From CAXBMB01 sp052078155 (lineage in GTDB: Bacteria; Pseudomonadota; Alphaproteobacteria; Kiloniellales; DSM-21159): a stretch of 64,000 nt of DNA. The position numbers were made by a program, and so were the translations under genes. Below the pieces are notes generated by a model that was not told the origin of the DNA, searched no databases, and was given only the letters and a program-made list of their open reading frames with translations. The stretch's first letter is position 1, and every line of letters starts with the position of its first letter. Below, in pieces: positions 33,634-44,368 of this stretch. The DNA lies in NCBI GenBank assembly GCA_052078155.1, contig JBQJBP010000002.1:911709-975708 (forward strand), given 5' to 3'.

Positions 33634-34509
33634 ATGAGTGATTCAGCAAACGGCAGTTTTAAAGCAGCCTGTGTCCAGTTCACCACCGGGGACCAGCTGG
33701 GGGCCAACATTTCCATGGCCTGTGAGGCCATCAGCCGGGCCGCGGCCGCCGGGGCGGATCTGATCCTGACGCCAGAAAACACCACCATGATGACACCCAG
33801 CCCGGAAATCACGCTGGCCAATGCCCGCCCGGAAGAAGAGCATCCGGGGCTGGCGGCTTTCCGTGATCTGGCTGCCCAGAAAGGCATCTGGCTGGTGCCC
33901 GGGTCGTTGACCATCAAACTGACTGACAGCAAGGCGGCCAATCGCTCCTACCTGATCAACCCCTCCGGTGACGTCGTGGCGAGCTATGACAAGATCCATA
34001 TGTTTGATGTGGATATTCCCGACGGGCAGACGTATCGCGAATCGGAAACCTTCCAGCCAGGAACGCGGGCCGTGCTGGCGGATCTGCCCTGGGGCAAACT
34101 GGGCATGACCATCTGTTATGACATGCGTTTCGGCACGCTCTACCGCACCCTGGCCAAAGCCGGTGCCTCTTTTCTCGCTGCACCTGCCGCCTTCACCCAT
34201 TTTACGGGCAAGGCCCACTGGCACACCCTGCTGACCGCGCGGGCCATTGAAAACGGCTGCTTTGTCTTTGCCCCCGGCCAGTGCGGGACCCACCCGGGTG
34301 ACCGGAAAACCTTCGGTCACTCTCTGATCATCGCGCCTTGGGGCGAGGTGCTGGCCGATGCCGGCTCGGAACCGGGTTTTGTGATCGCTGACATTGATAC
34401 AGCCAAGGTAACGGAAGCCCGGAACATGGTGCCGTCTCTCAGCCACGATCGCATGTTTGCGGCCCCCGATCTGGAAGGCGATACCCGATTGGCCGGGCTT
34501 CGGGCGTGA
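33634..34509 (+). CDS. Carbon-nitrogen hydrolase (Nit1-like; probable deaminated-glutathione amidase)
   Basis: Nitrilase-superfamily amidase of 291 residues. The catalytic triad is visible: Glu in TPENTTMM near residue 49, Lys in SYDKIHMFDVDI near 117, Cys in GMTICYDMRF near 159. The HMFDVD and RTFGHS-like (KTFGHSLII) blocks and the grxC neighbour fit the Nit1 branch, which repairs deaminated glutathione made by side-reactions of transaminases. An AGGAAC stretch lies about six bases before the ATG. It belongs to the conserved comF, grxC, nit, DUF1178 group, although repeat copy J separates it from grxC. Confidence 0.9.
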   Translation: MSDSANGSFKAACVQFTTGDQLGANISMACEAISRAAAAGADLILTPENTTMMTPSPEITLANARPEEEHPGLAAFRDLAAQKGIWLVPGSLTIKLTDSKAANRSYLINPSGDVVASYDKIHMFDVDIPDGQTYRESETFQPGTRAVLADLPWGKLGMTICYDMRFGTLYRTLAKAGASFLAAPAAFTHFTGKAHWHTLLTARAIENGCFVFAPGQCGTHPGDRKTFGHSLIIAPWGEVLADAGSEPGFVIADIDTAKVTEARNMVPSLSHDRMFAAPDLEGDTRLAGLRA

Positions 34510-34581
34510 TCTTTAGGGATCAATGCGTTTTACCCTTGCCTCTAAGTCGAGACTCTTTCTCTAACAATTGAGAAGAGACGA

Positions 34582-34615
34582 GGCCTCCCTTTTGGCGTCA
34601 TGACGCCGAGAGGCC
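34582..34615. terminator. Hairpin between convergent nitrilase-like and methyltransferase genes
   Basis: GGCCTC and GAGGCC form the base, enclosing a perfect 14-base palindrome GGCGTCATGACGCC. No clear T-run, so termination efficiency is uncertain. Confidence 0.5.
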
Positions 34616-34627
34616 ACTCACTTGATT

Positions 34628-35179
34628 TTATGCTGGGGGGCGAAAGGCGGTGATGCGCTGAACCCGCGCCGGTTTGGGCTCTCGGATCTCAAGGTTTTCA
34701 TAGGCAATCACCTCTAGCTGCCCGGTCACGGCGGTGAGCAATTCACCGGGTTTCAACAGGAAATCAGGATTGCTTGGGCGTCCGAATTGCTCGTTGCCTC
34801 GCGCGAAGGTCTCGTAAAGAAAGACTCCGCCAGGCGCGACGGCGGCCACCAGATCCGGGAAGAGCGGCCGGTGCAGGTAGTTGGTCACCATCAGCAGATC
34901 AAACGTCTGGTCCGCCAGGGGAAAGGGACCGCCTTGCTCCAGATCTGTTTCGAGGGGGGTGAGGGATGGGTGAGCGGCGAGGCCCCCCAGCTTTGACAGG
35001 TCCCGGTCCACTGCCGTGACCTGATAGCCCAGCTTCAGCAACAGCGCCGTGTGGCGGCCGCTGCCGCAGGCCAGATCCAGAGCCCGTTTGCCAGTGCCGT
35101 TTCTGGGCAGAAAGCGTGTCACCCAGGAAGAGGGGGCTGTTTTTTCCTGAGAAAGAGTCGGGCTTTTATCTTTTGTCAT
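34628..35179 (-). CDS. Class I SAM-dependent methyltransferase (tellurite-resistance TehB-like)
   Basis: Small methyltransferase of 183 residues. The SAM site is ALDLACGSGRHTALLLKLGYQVTAVDRD, with an acidic end to the second strand; FDLLMVTNYLHRPLFPDL is the post-II block. The closing ETFARGNEQFGRPSNPDFLLKPGELL is shared with TehB-like and related small methyltransferases of alphaproteobacteria. I chose the ATG at 35179 because the SAM fold begins shortly after; the open frame runs up to 35539 but that extension is antisense to the DUF1178 gene. Divergent from DUF1178 with 138 bases between. Confidence 0.83.
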   Translation of the reverse strand: MTKDKSPTLSQEKTAPSSWVTRFLPRNGTGKRALDLACGSGRHTALLLKLGYQVTAVDRDLSKLGGLAAHPSLTPLETDLEQGGPFPLADQTFDLLMVTNYLHRPLFPDLVAAVAPGGVFLYETFARGNEQFGRPSNPDFLLKPGELLTAVTGQLEVIAYENLEIREPKPARVQRITAFRPPA

Positions 35180-35317
35180 TACCTTACCGTTTATTGTATT
35201 GGTGAGCCTGATCTGAAGCTCCTGAAAATCCGGGACTTCCAGGTTGGCAGCCCCGGTCTTCGCAAGGCTTGGGCCTTGCGTAAGTTCAAGACAGCAGAAA
35301 ACCAAGTGACCTGACAG

Positions 35318-35851
35318 ATGATTCTCTATGCCCTGCGTTGTGACAACGCCCATGACTTTGAATCCTGGTTCAAAGACAGCAGTGCTTACAAAGCGCTGGC
35401 TGCGGCCCAGCAGGTCACCTGTCCCTTTTGTGGCTCCACCACCGTGGAAAAGCAGATCATGGCGCCCCGGGTCAACAAAAAGGGCTCTGAAGCAGAGACC
35501 GCCCGCATCGACCAGGCCTTGAGTCAGCAGGCTGAACAACAGGCTCAGGCTGACACAGCGGCTGCCGAAAAAAGCAGCCCGCCTGCCGGCACAGGCAGCA
35601 ACAGCGCCATGATGCCCAGCGGTGAGATGGCGCAGGCGTTGCGCCAGCAGCTGCTGGACTTACGCAAGCAGGTGGAAAGCAACTGCGACTATGTCGGACC
35701 GGGTTTTGCAGAAGAAGCCCGGAAGATTCATTACGGCGAAGCCGAGCCGCGCGGCATCTACGGCGAATCCACGCCCGAAGAAGCCAAGGCCCTGGAAGAC
35801 GAAGGCGTGGAAATCGCCCAGATTCCCTGGGTGGATCAGGGCGACGCCTGA
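35318..35851 (+). CDS. DUF1178 family protein
   Basis: Protein of 177 residues of unknown function, common in alpha- and betaproteobacteria. The opening MILYALRCDNAHDFESWF with Cys8 and His12, and the CPFCGSTTVEKQIMAPRV block at about residues 35-52, could form a zinc ribbon. The centre is a Gln/Ala-rich linker, and the end EARKIHYGEAEPRGIYGESTPEEAKALEDEGVEI is the conserved family tail. It follows the nitrilase-like gene in most alphaproteobacteria; here the short convergent methyltransferase gene is in between. Confidence 0.88.
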   Translation: MILYALRCDNAHDFESWFKDSSAYKALAAAQQVTCPFCGSTTVEKQIMAPRVNKKGSEAETARIDQALSQQAEQQAQADTAAAEKSSPPAGTGSNSAMMPSGEMAQALRQQLLDLRKQVESNCDYVGPGFAEEARKIHYGEAEPRGIYGESTPEEAKALEDEGVEIAQIPWVDQGDA

Positions 35852-35882
35852 GCGTTTGATCTCCCCCTTTTGATTGCTTCTC

Positions 35883-36998
35883 TTATCGATGCAGCCAGCC
35901 GTTGACGGTGAAACGCCCGTCAAGAGGATCTGTGCTGTTCAGCTCCAGCGGGCAGACTTCATGCAGGGCGACTGAGGGAAAGAGAATCAGGCTGTTGTCC
36001 TGTGGTCTGACCAGTGAATGTCCGTCACCCAGCACGCCATTAGACGTGTTGGTGTCATAGAGCTTCAGATCCCCGCCCTGAAAGCGCTGGGGCTGGCGGC
36101 TGAAATAGTAGACAAAAGTCAGAACACGCCCGTCCGACTGGGGTTCTTCAGCCTCCGGCCAGGCCGTATCCCTGTGGGCCCGGTAGTATTCGCCCTGACG
36201 ATAGGTGCTGACCTGCAGTTCCATGCGCTTGGGGGTAAAAGGCACCATGTTCAGATGCTCGAAGGCCCGGGGCAATTCCGCTTCGATCATGGGCAAAAAC
36301 CACTCCCGAATGTCCGGTGGGTCATAGAGTACGGAGGCCACGCGGTGGTCCGCTGACTTCTGGTACTTTCCCTTTGTCCAAACCGTGGCGTCGATCCACT
36401 GATCCTGGTGCCGTTCGACAAAAGCCATCAGGCTGTCGTGACGCTCTTTCGGCAGCCAGTCCTCCTGTCGCAGAAAAGGGGTCGCCCAGCCTCTGTCATC
36501 GGGGTGGTCTGGGTTTCCTGCGGCAGTCAGTCCTCGATCAAAAACGGCGGACTCATAGCGCAGTTGTGCAGCCAGGTCCTCAGAGATGTCCTGTTGCCCT
36601 CCGTCAATCGCTGCCTGCAGCCGGGTGAGCAGATGTCTGGTCTTGGCAAAATCACCCGCCTGTCGGGCCAGATGGGAGGCAAGCAGGGTCGCCGCGGGAT
36701 TGGTTGGGTGGAGCAGGAGGGCTTTGTGGCAGCTTGCCTGCGCCTGCTTGATCAGGCCGGCATTCCACAATCCCTTGGCTGCGATGGCCAGATTGTCGGC
36801 TTCCAGTTCGTCGGCCTTCTGGGTCGCCTGAAGCGCGTTGTCTTCCTGCCCAAGGGAGCTTTGTACTCTGGACAAGAGGCGCCAGGCTTCCACATGACCG
36901 GGGGTGTCGACCAGCAGCGCCTCCAGCACGGTAAGTGCCTGGCTGGCTGCCCCCTGCTCCAACAAGGTCAGGGCCTGATCAAATCTCTCGTCGGTCAT
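35883..36998 (-). CDS. TPR-repeat protein fused to a 2-oxoglutarate/Fe(II) prolyl-hydroxylase-like domain
   Basis: Protein of 371 residues. Residues about 1-150 are helical TPR-like repeats (LEQGAASQALTVLEALL, GHVEAWRLLSRVQSSLGQ, IKQAQASCHKALLLHPTNPAATLL). Residues about 165-371 are a 2OG-Fe(II) dioxygenase: YYRAHRDTAW gives the H-x-D iron ligands, ALHEVCPLE the second histidine, and RFTVNGWLHR the 2-oxoglutarate arginine; RVLTFVYYFSRQPQRFQGGDLKLYD is the P4H core. It probably hydroxylates a protein or peptide bound by the TPR part; target unknown. No signal peptide. Convergent-type spacing with DUF1178 (31 bases) leaves no room for a strong terminator. Confidence 0.85.
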   Translation of the reverse strand: MTDERFDQALTLLEQGAASQALTVLEALLVDTPGHVEAWRLLSRVQSSLGQEDNALQATQKADELEADNLAIAAKGLWNAGLIKQAQASCHKALLLHPTNPAATLLASHLARQAGDFAKTRHLLTRLQAAIDGGQQDISEDLAAQLRYESAVFDRGLTAAGNPDHPDDRGWATPFLRQEDWLPKERHDSLMAFVERHQDQWIDATVWTKGKYQKSADHRVASVLYDPPDIREWFLPMIEAELPRAFEHLNMVPFTPKRMELQVSTYRQGEYYRAHRDTAWPEAEEPQSDGRVLTFVYYFSRQPQRFQGGDLKLYDTNTSNGVLGDGHSLVRPQDNSLILFPSVALHEVCPLELNSTDPLDGRFTVNGWLHR

Positions 36999-37024
36999 AA
37001 GGCCTCCCCCCGGCGGCTGATCCC

Positions 37025-37064
37025 CAAAAACACAGGGCGGGACCTCTGAGAGATCCCGCCCTTT
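37025..37064 (-). terminator. Rho-independent terminator of clpB
   Basis: On the minus strand: AAGGGCGGGA, an 11-base loop, TCCCGCCCT, then TGTGTTTTT. It starts a few bases after the clpB stop. Confidence 0.85.
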
Positions 37065-37070
37065 ACCTGA

Positions 37071-39662
<2,592 letters not shown>

Positions 39663-39869
39663 AAGTCTGTGCCCTCCTCGTCCACGGCTGCTGATTAGGG
39701 TCTGACTGTGCAACAAAACTGGAAGCCAGTTTCATCCGGTCCTGCCCGAGAGCCCGCGTGCGACGATGCTATTCCAATAAGAAGACGAGACCTGCTTGGC
39801 AGCATCTTGTCTTTGATCTGGCCCAAAATCCACCCGGTGACTTTCCGCGATGGCCTTGGCACCGTGAGG

Positions 39870-39899
39870 TATATGGGACTGTTGCATTTCGGCAACAAG
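39870..39899 (-). promoter_or_regulatory. Candidate heat-shock (RpoH) promoter of clpB
   Basis: On the minus strand: CTTGTTG as -35 (39893-39899), 18 bases after CTTG, then CCCATATA as -10 (39870-39877). This fits the CTTG...CCCATnT sigma-32 pattern. It would give a leader of about 200 bases before the clpB start. Confidence 0.55.
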
Positions 39900-39951
39900 G
39901 GGCTGCGCCAGTTTGTGCTCAAAAAAACAGGGGATAAAGCGCTGCAATGGC

Positions 39952-39986
39952 AAAAAAAAGCCCCCGGACCCAATAAGGGCCGGGGG
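39952..39986 (-). terminator. Intrinsic terminator on the minus strand with no gene upstream
   Basis: On the minus strand: CCCCCGG and CCC, loop TTATT, GGG and CCGGGGG with one bulged base, then C and eight T. Ten base pairs plus a long T-run make this one of the strongest terminators in the window. It lies upstream of the clpB promoter. Confidence 0.88.
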
Positions 39987-40085
39987 ATGTAGTGGTAGGA
40001 GAGATCGATGCCTACGTCCAGGAAGAGCTAAAAGCCCCGCGGTCGTTGACATGTGAGGGCACCTTAACGACCTGTTGCAGTAAAC
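39952..40085 (-). ncRNA. Candidate small RNA ending at the orphan terminator
   Basis: No credible coding frame on the minus strand ends before the 39952-39986 terminator, yet the nearest genes on both sides (clpB, MOSC) do not need it. A transcript from about 40.08 kb would carry the inverted pair GGTCGTT/AACGACC (+ strand about 40041-40073) and the unpaired, C/U-rich stretch CTCTCCTACC just before the terminator stem, a composition that could bind ribosome sites. The start and promoter are not defined. Confidence 0.4.
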
Positions 40086-40110
40086 GCAATTGCAAATCAG
40101 TCGCAATTGC
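40086..40110. promoter_or_regulatory. Paired GCAATTGC palindromes
   Basis: The eight-base palindrome GCAATTGC occurs at 40086-40093 and 40103-40110, 17 bases apart, in a 770-base gap without genes (39663-40433). It may be a double operator for the candidate small RNA or the MOSC gene. Elsewhere in the gap I see only the clpB promoter candidate and the orphan terminator. Confidence 0.4.
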
Positions 40111-40433
40111 GATCTTTTTTCACCCCCTCTCCTAAAACCCAGCGTTTGAGCCGTTTGCCCGAGAAAAAAACAAGGTCTTGGTCAGCAAATGACCCAGTAA
40201 TCGAGGTGTTGCTTCTGTCCGGGCAGGACCTGCTGGTGAATTCTTGCTGTTAAGCCCGATGATTTACGCCCGATAAATCGTCGAAAGGGAGCGCGTGCTG
40301 TTCTTTCCCGCCTCTGGCCTGAGAGGGGTGATCCAAAGCCGTGGCAAGCAGAGAGACTTGACAGTGACGGGCGCAGTAAGCGTAAGCTATTTCGCAGGTG
40401 CACAATAAACAGATAAACCACCGGAGGAGCACA

Positions 40434-41195
40434 ATGGGGGCGACCCTTACCGCCATACAGCGGTTTCCAGTTAAAAGTATGAGTGCGGAGTCTTTGGAAG
40501 AGGTGTCCCTGACTGCCGGGGACCTGCTGCCGGGTGATCGTCAGTTTGCCCTGGCCCATGGGTCAACGCAGTTTGATGCCAACGCCCCTGAGTATCTCTC
40601 CCCCTCCAACTTTGTCGTGTTGAAGAAGGAAGAGCGTCTGGCGCAGCTCCAGGTGGCCTTTGATGCGGACAGCGGACAGCTGACCATTGATCGCAAGGGC
40701 AAACAGGTCTGCAGTGGCAAAGCAACGGACATGCTGGGGCGCACCATCCTGTCCCAGTTCTTTGCGGATTTCCTGGGCCAGACTGGCCGGGGTTTGCCCA
40801 AACTGGTGACGGCAGACAATCACCATTTCTGTGACATTCCCAGCCGCCATCTTTCCCTGCTCAACCTGGCCAGCGTGAAAGACCTGGAACGGGTGCTGCG
40901 TCAGCCGGTTGACCCCCGGCGTTTCCGGGCCAACCTATGGATTGACGGGCTGGCTCCCTGGGAAGAAAAGACCTGGATCGGCAAGGAAATCAATCTGGGG
41001 CCCGTCACTTTGAAAGTGGATTCCTCCATCGACCGTTGCCCGGCAACCAATGTGGACCCGGACAGTGCCCAGCGCGACGTGAACATACCTTTGACCCTGC
41101 GCCGGGGGTTCGGTCACATCCATATGGGCATCTATGTGGAGGTTATGAACGACGGTAAGATTGCCGTTGGTGATGGTCTATCACCGCCCGCCTGA
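40434..41195 (+). CDS. MOSC domain protein
   Basis: Protein of 253 residues with an N-terminal MOSC_N barrel (TLTAIQRFPVKSMSAESLEEVSL, GDRQFALAHG) and a C-terminal MOSC domain: FRANLWIDGLAPWEEKTWIGKEI, and the candidate molybdenum-cofactor cysteine in DRCPATNVDPDS. MOSC proteins bind or carry sulfur-molybdenum species, as in YcbX and the amidoxime-reducing system. The ATG at 40434 is preceded by a clear GGAGGAG; the frame from 40398 is longer but lacks such a site. A TTGACA element at 40358 may be its -35 box. Single gene with its own terminator. Partner unknown. Confidence 0.85.
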   Translation: MGATLTAIQRFPVKSMSAESLEEVSLTAGDLLPGDRQFALAHGSTQFDANAPEYLSPSNFVVLKKEERLAQLQVAFDADSGQLTIDRKGKQVCSGKATDMLGRTILSQFFADFLGQTGRGLPKLVTADNHHFCDIPSRHLSLLNLASVKDLERVLRQPVDPRRFRANLWIDGLAPWEEKTWIGKEINLGPVTLKVDSSIDRCPATNVDPDSAQRDVNIPLTLRRGFGHIHMGIYVEVMNDGKIAVGDGLSPPA

Positions 41196-41212
41196 TCACG
41201 CAGGCAGCAGAC

Positions 41213-41256
41213 AAAAAAGCGGCGGCTGATCACTGGATCAACCGCCGCTTTGCTTT
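41213..41256. terminator. Bidirectional terminator between MOSC gene and DUF4167 gene
   Basis: AAAGCGGCGG (41216-41225) and CCGCCGCTTT (41242-41251), with an inner TGATC/GATCA pair. A-rich on the left and TTTGCTTTG on the right, so it can serve both convergent genes. Confidence 0.85.
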
Positions 41257-41274
41257 GTATCGGAAGAAGCGCTG

Positions 41275-42063
41275 TTAAGCTTCAATCGCTTCCTTGTCAG
41301 CCTTCTTCACCCGTTTGGGCTTTTCAGCCGGTGCGTCAGCAGCGTCTTCACTTACCCGACGGCGGCGGACCCGACGGACGGGCTTTTCTTCGGCTGCCGG
41401 TGCTGCATCGCTCGCCGCAGCAGGGCTGTCAGGCAGCAGATCCGGTTGAGCGGGACTGTCAGCTGCATCTGCGGCCGGTTTGCGGGCAACTCTGGCACGG
41501 GGGGCGCGACGCGGCTTGTCGGCCAGCACTTTGCGCAGGCCTTCATCGTCTTCACTGCGGGCAGCCGGGGCGCGGCGGCGACGCGGTGCTTTTTCTTCCG
41601 TCCCTTCGGCAGCGGCCGGGGCAGGGGCATCACCGTCAGGCGTTTCAATGTCCAGAGTTCGTTGACGGCGCGGACGACGCTGACCGCTTTCGCGACCTTC
41701 GCGGGCTTCCGTGCGCTCTTCATCACCGGTGGCTTCGCTGGAGTCCTGAGCAGCCTCAGTCGCTGCAGCATTGTCCTGGCTGTTGGCCGGGCGGTTGGGC
41801 TGTGGATCCGTGCTGTCGTTCAGAATGCGGTAGTAGTGTTCTGCATGCTGAAGCAGAGATTCCGCCAGAATGCGGTTGCCTGCCATTTGAGCATCACGGG
41901 CCTGAGCCTGATACTTCTCATACACCTGAGAAGCATTGCCGCGAATGCGTCCGTCAGGACCATTGCTGTCATAGCTCTGGGAGCGAGGATTTGCGTTGCG
42001 GCGACCACCACTATTGTTGTTGGAACGACCGCGACCACGTCGAGGGTTATTACCTTGTCTCAT
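41275..42063 (-). CDS. DUF4167 family protein (basic, low complexity)
   Basis: Protein of 262 residues. The conserved part is residues 1 to about 85: an Arg/Asn/Gly-rich start (MRQGNNPRRGRGRSNNNSGG), then VYEKYQAQARDAQMAGNRILAESLLQHAEHYYRIL, which is the DUF4167 signature. The remainder is charged low-complexity sequence with repeated KPxRR and (A)RRRRAPAA patches and a lysine-rich end (KPKRVKKADKEAI). The basic, disordered make-up suggests RNA binding, but no function is known to me. It lies downstream of prfA-prmC, as in most alphaproteobacteria. The 307-base gap to prmC (42064-42370) has a short GGTTTC/GAAACC hairpin near 42244 and no gene. Confidence 0.88.
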   Translation of the reverse strand: MRQGNNPRRGRGRSNNNSGGRRNANPRSQSYDSNGPDGRIRGNASQVYEKYQAQARDAQMAGNRILAESLLQHAEHYYRILNDSTDPQPNRPANSQDNAAATEAAQDSSEATGDEERTEAREGRESGQRRPRRQRTLDIETPDGDAPAPAAAEGTEEKAPRRRRAPAARSEDDEGLRKVLADKPRRAPRARVARKPAADAADSPAQPDLLPDSPAAASDAAPAAEEKPVRRVRRRRVSEDAADAPAEKPKRVKKADKEAIEA

Positions 42064-42370
42064 AGATCCGTAACATCAAAAGCCGGAAAAAAGGGGATCC
42101 TCAAGGGATCAGCAACAGTAGCGGTTCCCGCTGTTCGCTCGGGGCAAAACTCTACCCGATGACAGACTCGACTTGTTTGACGATCCGTACCAGTGGGATC
42201 TGCTTGTCAAACGTCTCTGGGGAGTGAGTAGCCGTTTAAATGGGGTTTCAATCTTGGAAACCAACCGTGCAACAGCCCGATAAACCAACCTAGCGACCCG
42301 GGGGCAGCATTTCCAATACTTTTTTCTGAAATGGGGAGAAAACCGGGGGCCTGGACGCGTTGTTCTGTTT

Positions 42371-43288
42371 TCAGGCCGGAAACTCTGCCAGCACGCAGCG
42401 GGACAGGCCGGAGAGATCGCGCGGACAATCCAGAAGAGTCAGGCCCTGCCTTTCCAGCAGACGGCAGAGCTCGGCGGATTGGCCAGCGCCGTGTTCGAAG
42501 GCGACTTTGCCACCAGGCGACAGGAGTTTCGGCAGCAGGCTGACGATCTCGCGGTAAGCATCAAAACCATCCTGTCCGCCGTCCAGGGCCGCGAGAGGGT
42601 CGTGGTTGACCACTTCCGGTGCCAGACCGGTCAGGTCACTGCTTTCGATGTAGGGCGGGTTGGAGACCACCCAGTCAAAGCGCAGTCCCCGGGACAGATC
42701 CGGACCAAGGGCCTCAACCCAGTTGCTGACTTTAAACTCTGCCCGGTTATCCAACGCTAGCGCCTGGGCGTTGGCTGCAGCCTGTTCTACAGCTTGAGGG
42801 GCAATATCCAGCCCAATCCCCCTGACATTTGGCAGTTCGCTCAGCAGGGCCAGCAGAATGCAGCCGCTGCCTGTGCCAAGATCCAGCAATGTCAAAGGCG
42901 CCTTTGGATCGGGCACCCGGGCCAGGACAGCTTCCACCAGCGTTTCAGTATCCGGGCGGGGATCCAGGGTGTGGGCGTTCAGGCCAAAGGGCAGGGACCA
43001 GAACTCCCGCGTGCCCAAAAGGCGAGAAACGGGTTCATGGTTGGCCCGTCGCTGGATGAGAGCGGCAAAGGCCTGCGCCTGTTTCTGAGAGACACTGTCT
43101 TCAGGAAAACCAATCAGGCGGGCCAGAGAGCACTCGCATACGTCAGACAGCAGCAGGCGGGCATCTTGTCTGGGGCCTTCAATGCCCTGGTGCCTGAGAA
43201 CCTGTTCTGCCCAGTCGAGCAGGGACCCGCAGGTCCAGTCCTGATCCGGAAGACGTGACGAGAGTTTGCCCCCCTGATCCTGTGACAT
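42371..43288 (-). CDS. prmC: Peptide chain release factor N5-glutamine methyltransferase
   Basis: Methylates the glutamine of the GGQ motif in release factors. 305 residues: an N-terminal helical domain (SLLDWAEQVLRHQGIEGPRQDARLLLSDVC), the SAM site LLDLGTGSGCILLALLSELP, and the catalytic NPPY in FDWVVSNPPYIESSDL, followed by EVVNHDPLAALDGGQDGFDAYR, the PrmC hallmark. It starts three bases after the stop of prfA, its substrate gene, on the same strand, so the two are co-expressed. Confidence 0.95.
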   Translation of the reverse strand: MSQDQGGKLSSRLPDQDWTCGSLLDWAEQVLRHQGIEGPRQDARLLLSDVCECSLARLIGFPEDSVSQKQAQAFAALIQRRANHEPVSRLLGTREFWSLPFGLNAHTLDPRPDTETLVEAVLARVPDPKAPLTLLDLGTGSGCILLALLSELPNVRGIGLDIAPQAVEQAAANAQALALDNRAEFKVSNWVEALGPDLSRGLRFDWVVSNPPYIESSDLTGLAPEVVNHDPLAALDGGQDGFDAYREIVSLLPKLLSPGGKVAFEHGAGQSAELCRLLERQGLTLLDCPRDLSGLSRCVLAEFPA

Positions 43289-43291
43289 GGC

Positions 43292-44368
43292 TTATTCGAA
43301 GGTCGCCAGGCGCTTGGCCTGGTCTTCTGAAACGATGGCGTCGATCACTTCATCCAGCGCTTCGCCGGTCATGATCTTATCCAGTTTGTAGAGGGTCAGA
43401 TTGATCCGGTGGTCGGTCATACGCCCTTGGGGGAAGTTATAGGTGCGGATCCGCTCGGAGCGATCGCCGCTGCCCACCTGCTGTTTGCGATCCGCCGCCA
43501 GACTGTCGGCCTGTTCTTGACGCAGATGGTCATATAGGCGCGCCCGCAGCACCTTCATGGCTTTGGCCTTGTTCTTGTGCTGGGACTTTTCATCCTGGCA
43601 CTGAACCACCACCCCGGTGGGCAGGTGGGTGATGCGCACCGCCGAGTCCGTGGTGTTCACATGCTGTCCGCCCGCGCCCTGGGCTCGGTAGGTATCGATG
43701 CGCAGGTCTTTGTTCTCGATCTCAATGTCCACCTCTTCGGCTTCCGGCAGCACGGCAACCGTGGCAGCAGAGGTATGAATGCGGCCCCCGGACTCGGTGA
43801 CGGGAATGCGCTGGACCCGATGAACCCCCGATTCAAATTTCAGGCGGCTGAAGACGTCGGTGCCGGAGATGCCGGCGCTGGCTTCCTTCACACCGCCAAT
43901 TCCGGTGTCCGCATAGTCCAGCACTTCAAAGCGCCAGCGGTGCGCCTCGGCATAGCGCTGGTACATGCGGAAGAGCTCCGCGGCAAAGAGGGCCGCCTCA
44001 TCGCCGCCGGTGCCTGCCCGAACTTCCAGAATGGCGTTGCGGGAGTCGGCTTCATCTTTGGGCAGCAAAGACAGCATCACCTGCCGTTCCAGGTTCGGCA
44101 GGCGGTCGCGCAGTTCATAGTATTCGGCTTCAGCCAGTTCGCGCATTTCCGCGTCGCTGTCCGGATCCTTGCGCAGCTCGTCCAGGTCCGCCAGTTCCTG
44201 CTGTGCGTTCTGGAAGGACTCAATGCCTTCAACCACTGGCCCCAGTTCCGAAAACTCTTTGAGCAACTTGGTGTACTCAGTGGATCCGGGATCCGGGTGT
44301 TCAGCCACCACAGAGCGCAGTTCGGCATAGCGGGACACCACGCGCTTCAGATTATCTTCCAGACTCAC
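43292..44368 (-). CDS. prfA: Peptide chain release factor 1
   Basis: Ends translation at UAA and UAG. 358 residues with the expected parts: helical domain 1, stop-codon reading domain with VHRVQRIPVTESGGRIHTSAATVAVLPE (P-x-T motif), and GAGGQHVNTTDSAVRITH holding the GGQ that enters the peptidyl-transferase centre. It overlaps the end of hemA by four bases and precedes prmC by three bases. Normal length, nothing missing. Confidence 0.97.
   Translation of the reverse strand: MSLEDNLKRVVSRYAELRSVVAEHPDPGSTEYTKLLKEFSELGPVVEGIESFQNAQQELADLDELRKDPDSDAEMRELAEAEYYELRDRLPNLERQVMLSLLPKDEADSRNAILEVRAGTGGDEAALFAAELFRMYQRYAEAHRWRFEVLDYADTGIGGVKEASAGISGTDVFSRLKFESGVHRVQRIPVTESGGRIHTSAATVAVLPEAEEVDIEIENKDLRIDTYRAQGAGGQHVNTTDSAVRITHLPTGVVVQCQDEKSQHKNKAKAMKVLRARLYDHLRQEQADSLAADRKQQVGSGDRSERIRTYNFPQGRMTDHRINLTLYKLDKIMTGEALDEVIDAIVSEDQAKRLATFE

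Noticed and set aside
34628..35539. Longer version (303 codons) of the small methyltransferase
   Set aside because: The N-terminal 120 residues are antisense to DUF1178 and carry no motif; the SAM fold starts after the ATG at 35179.
39732..40106. Minus-strand frame of 124 codons through the clpB leader
   Set aside because: It reads straight through a strong terminator with eight T and has no family resemblance.
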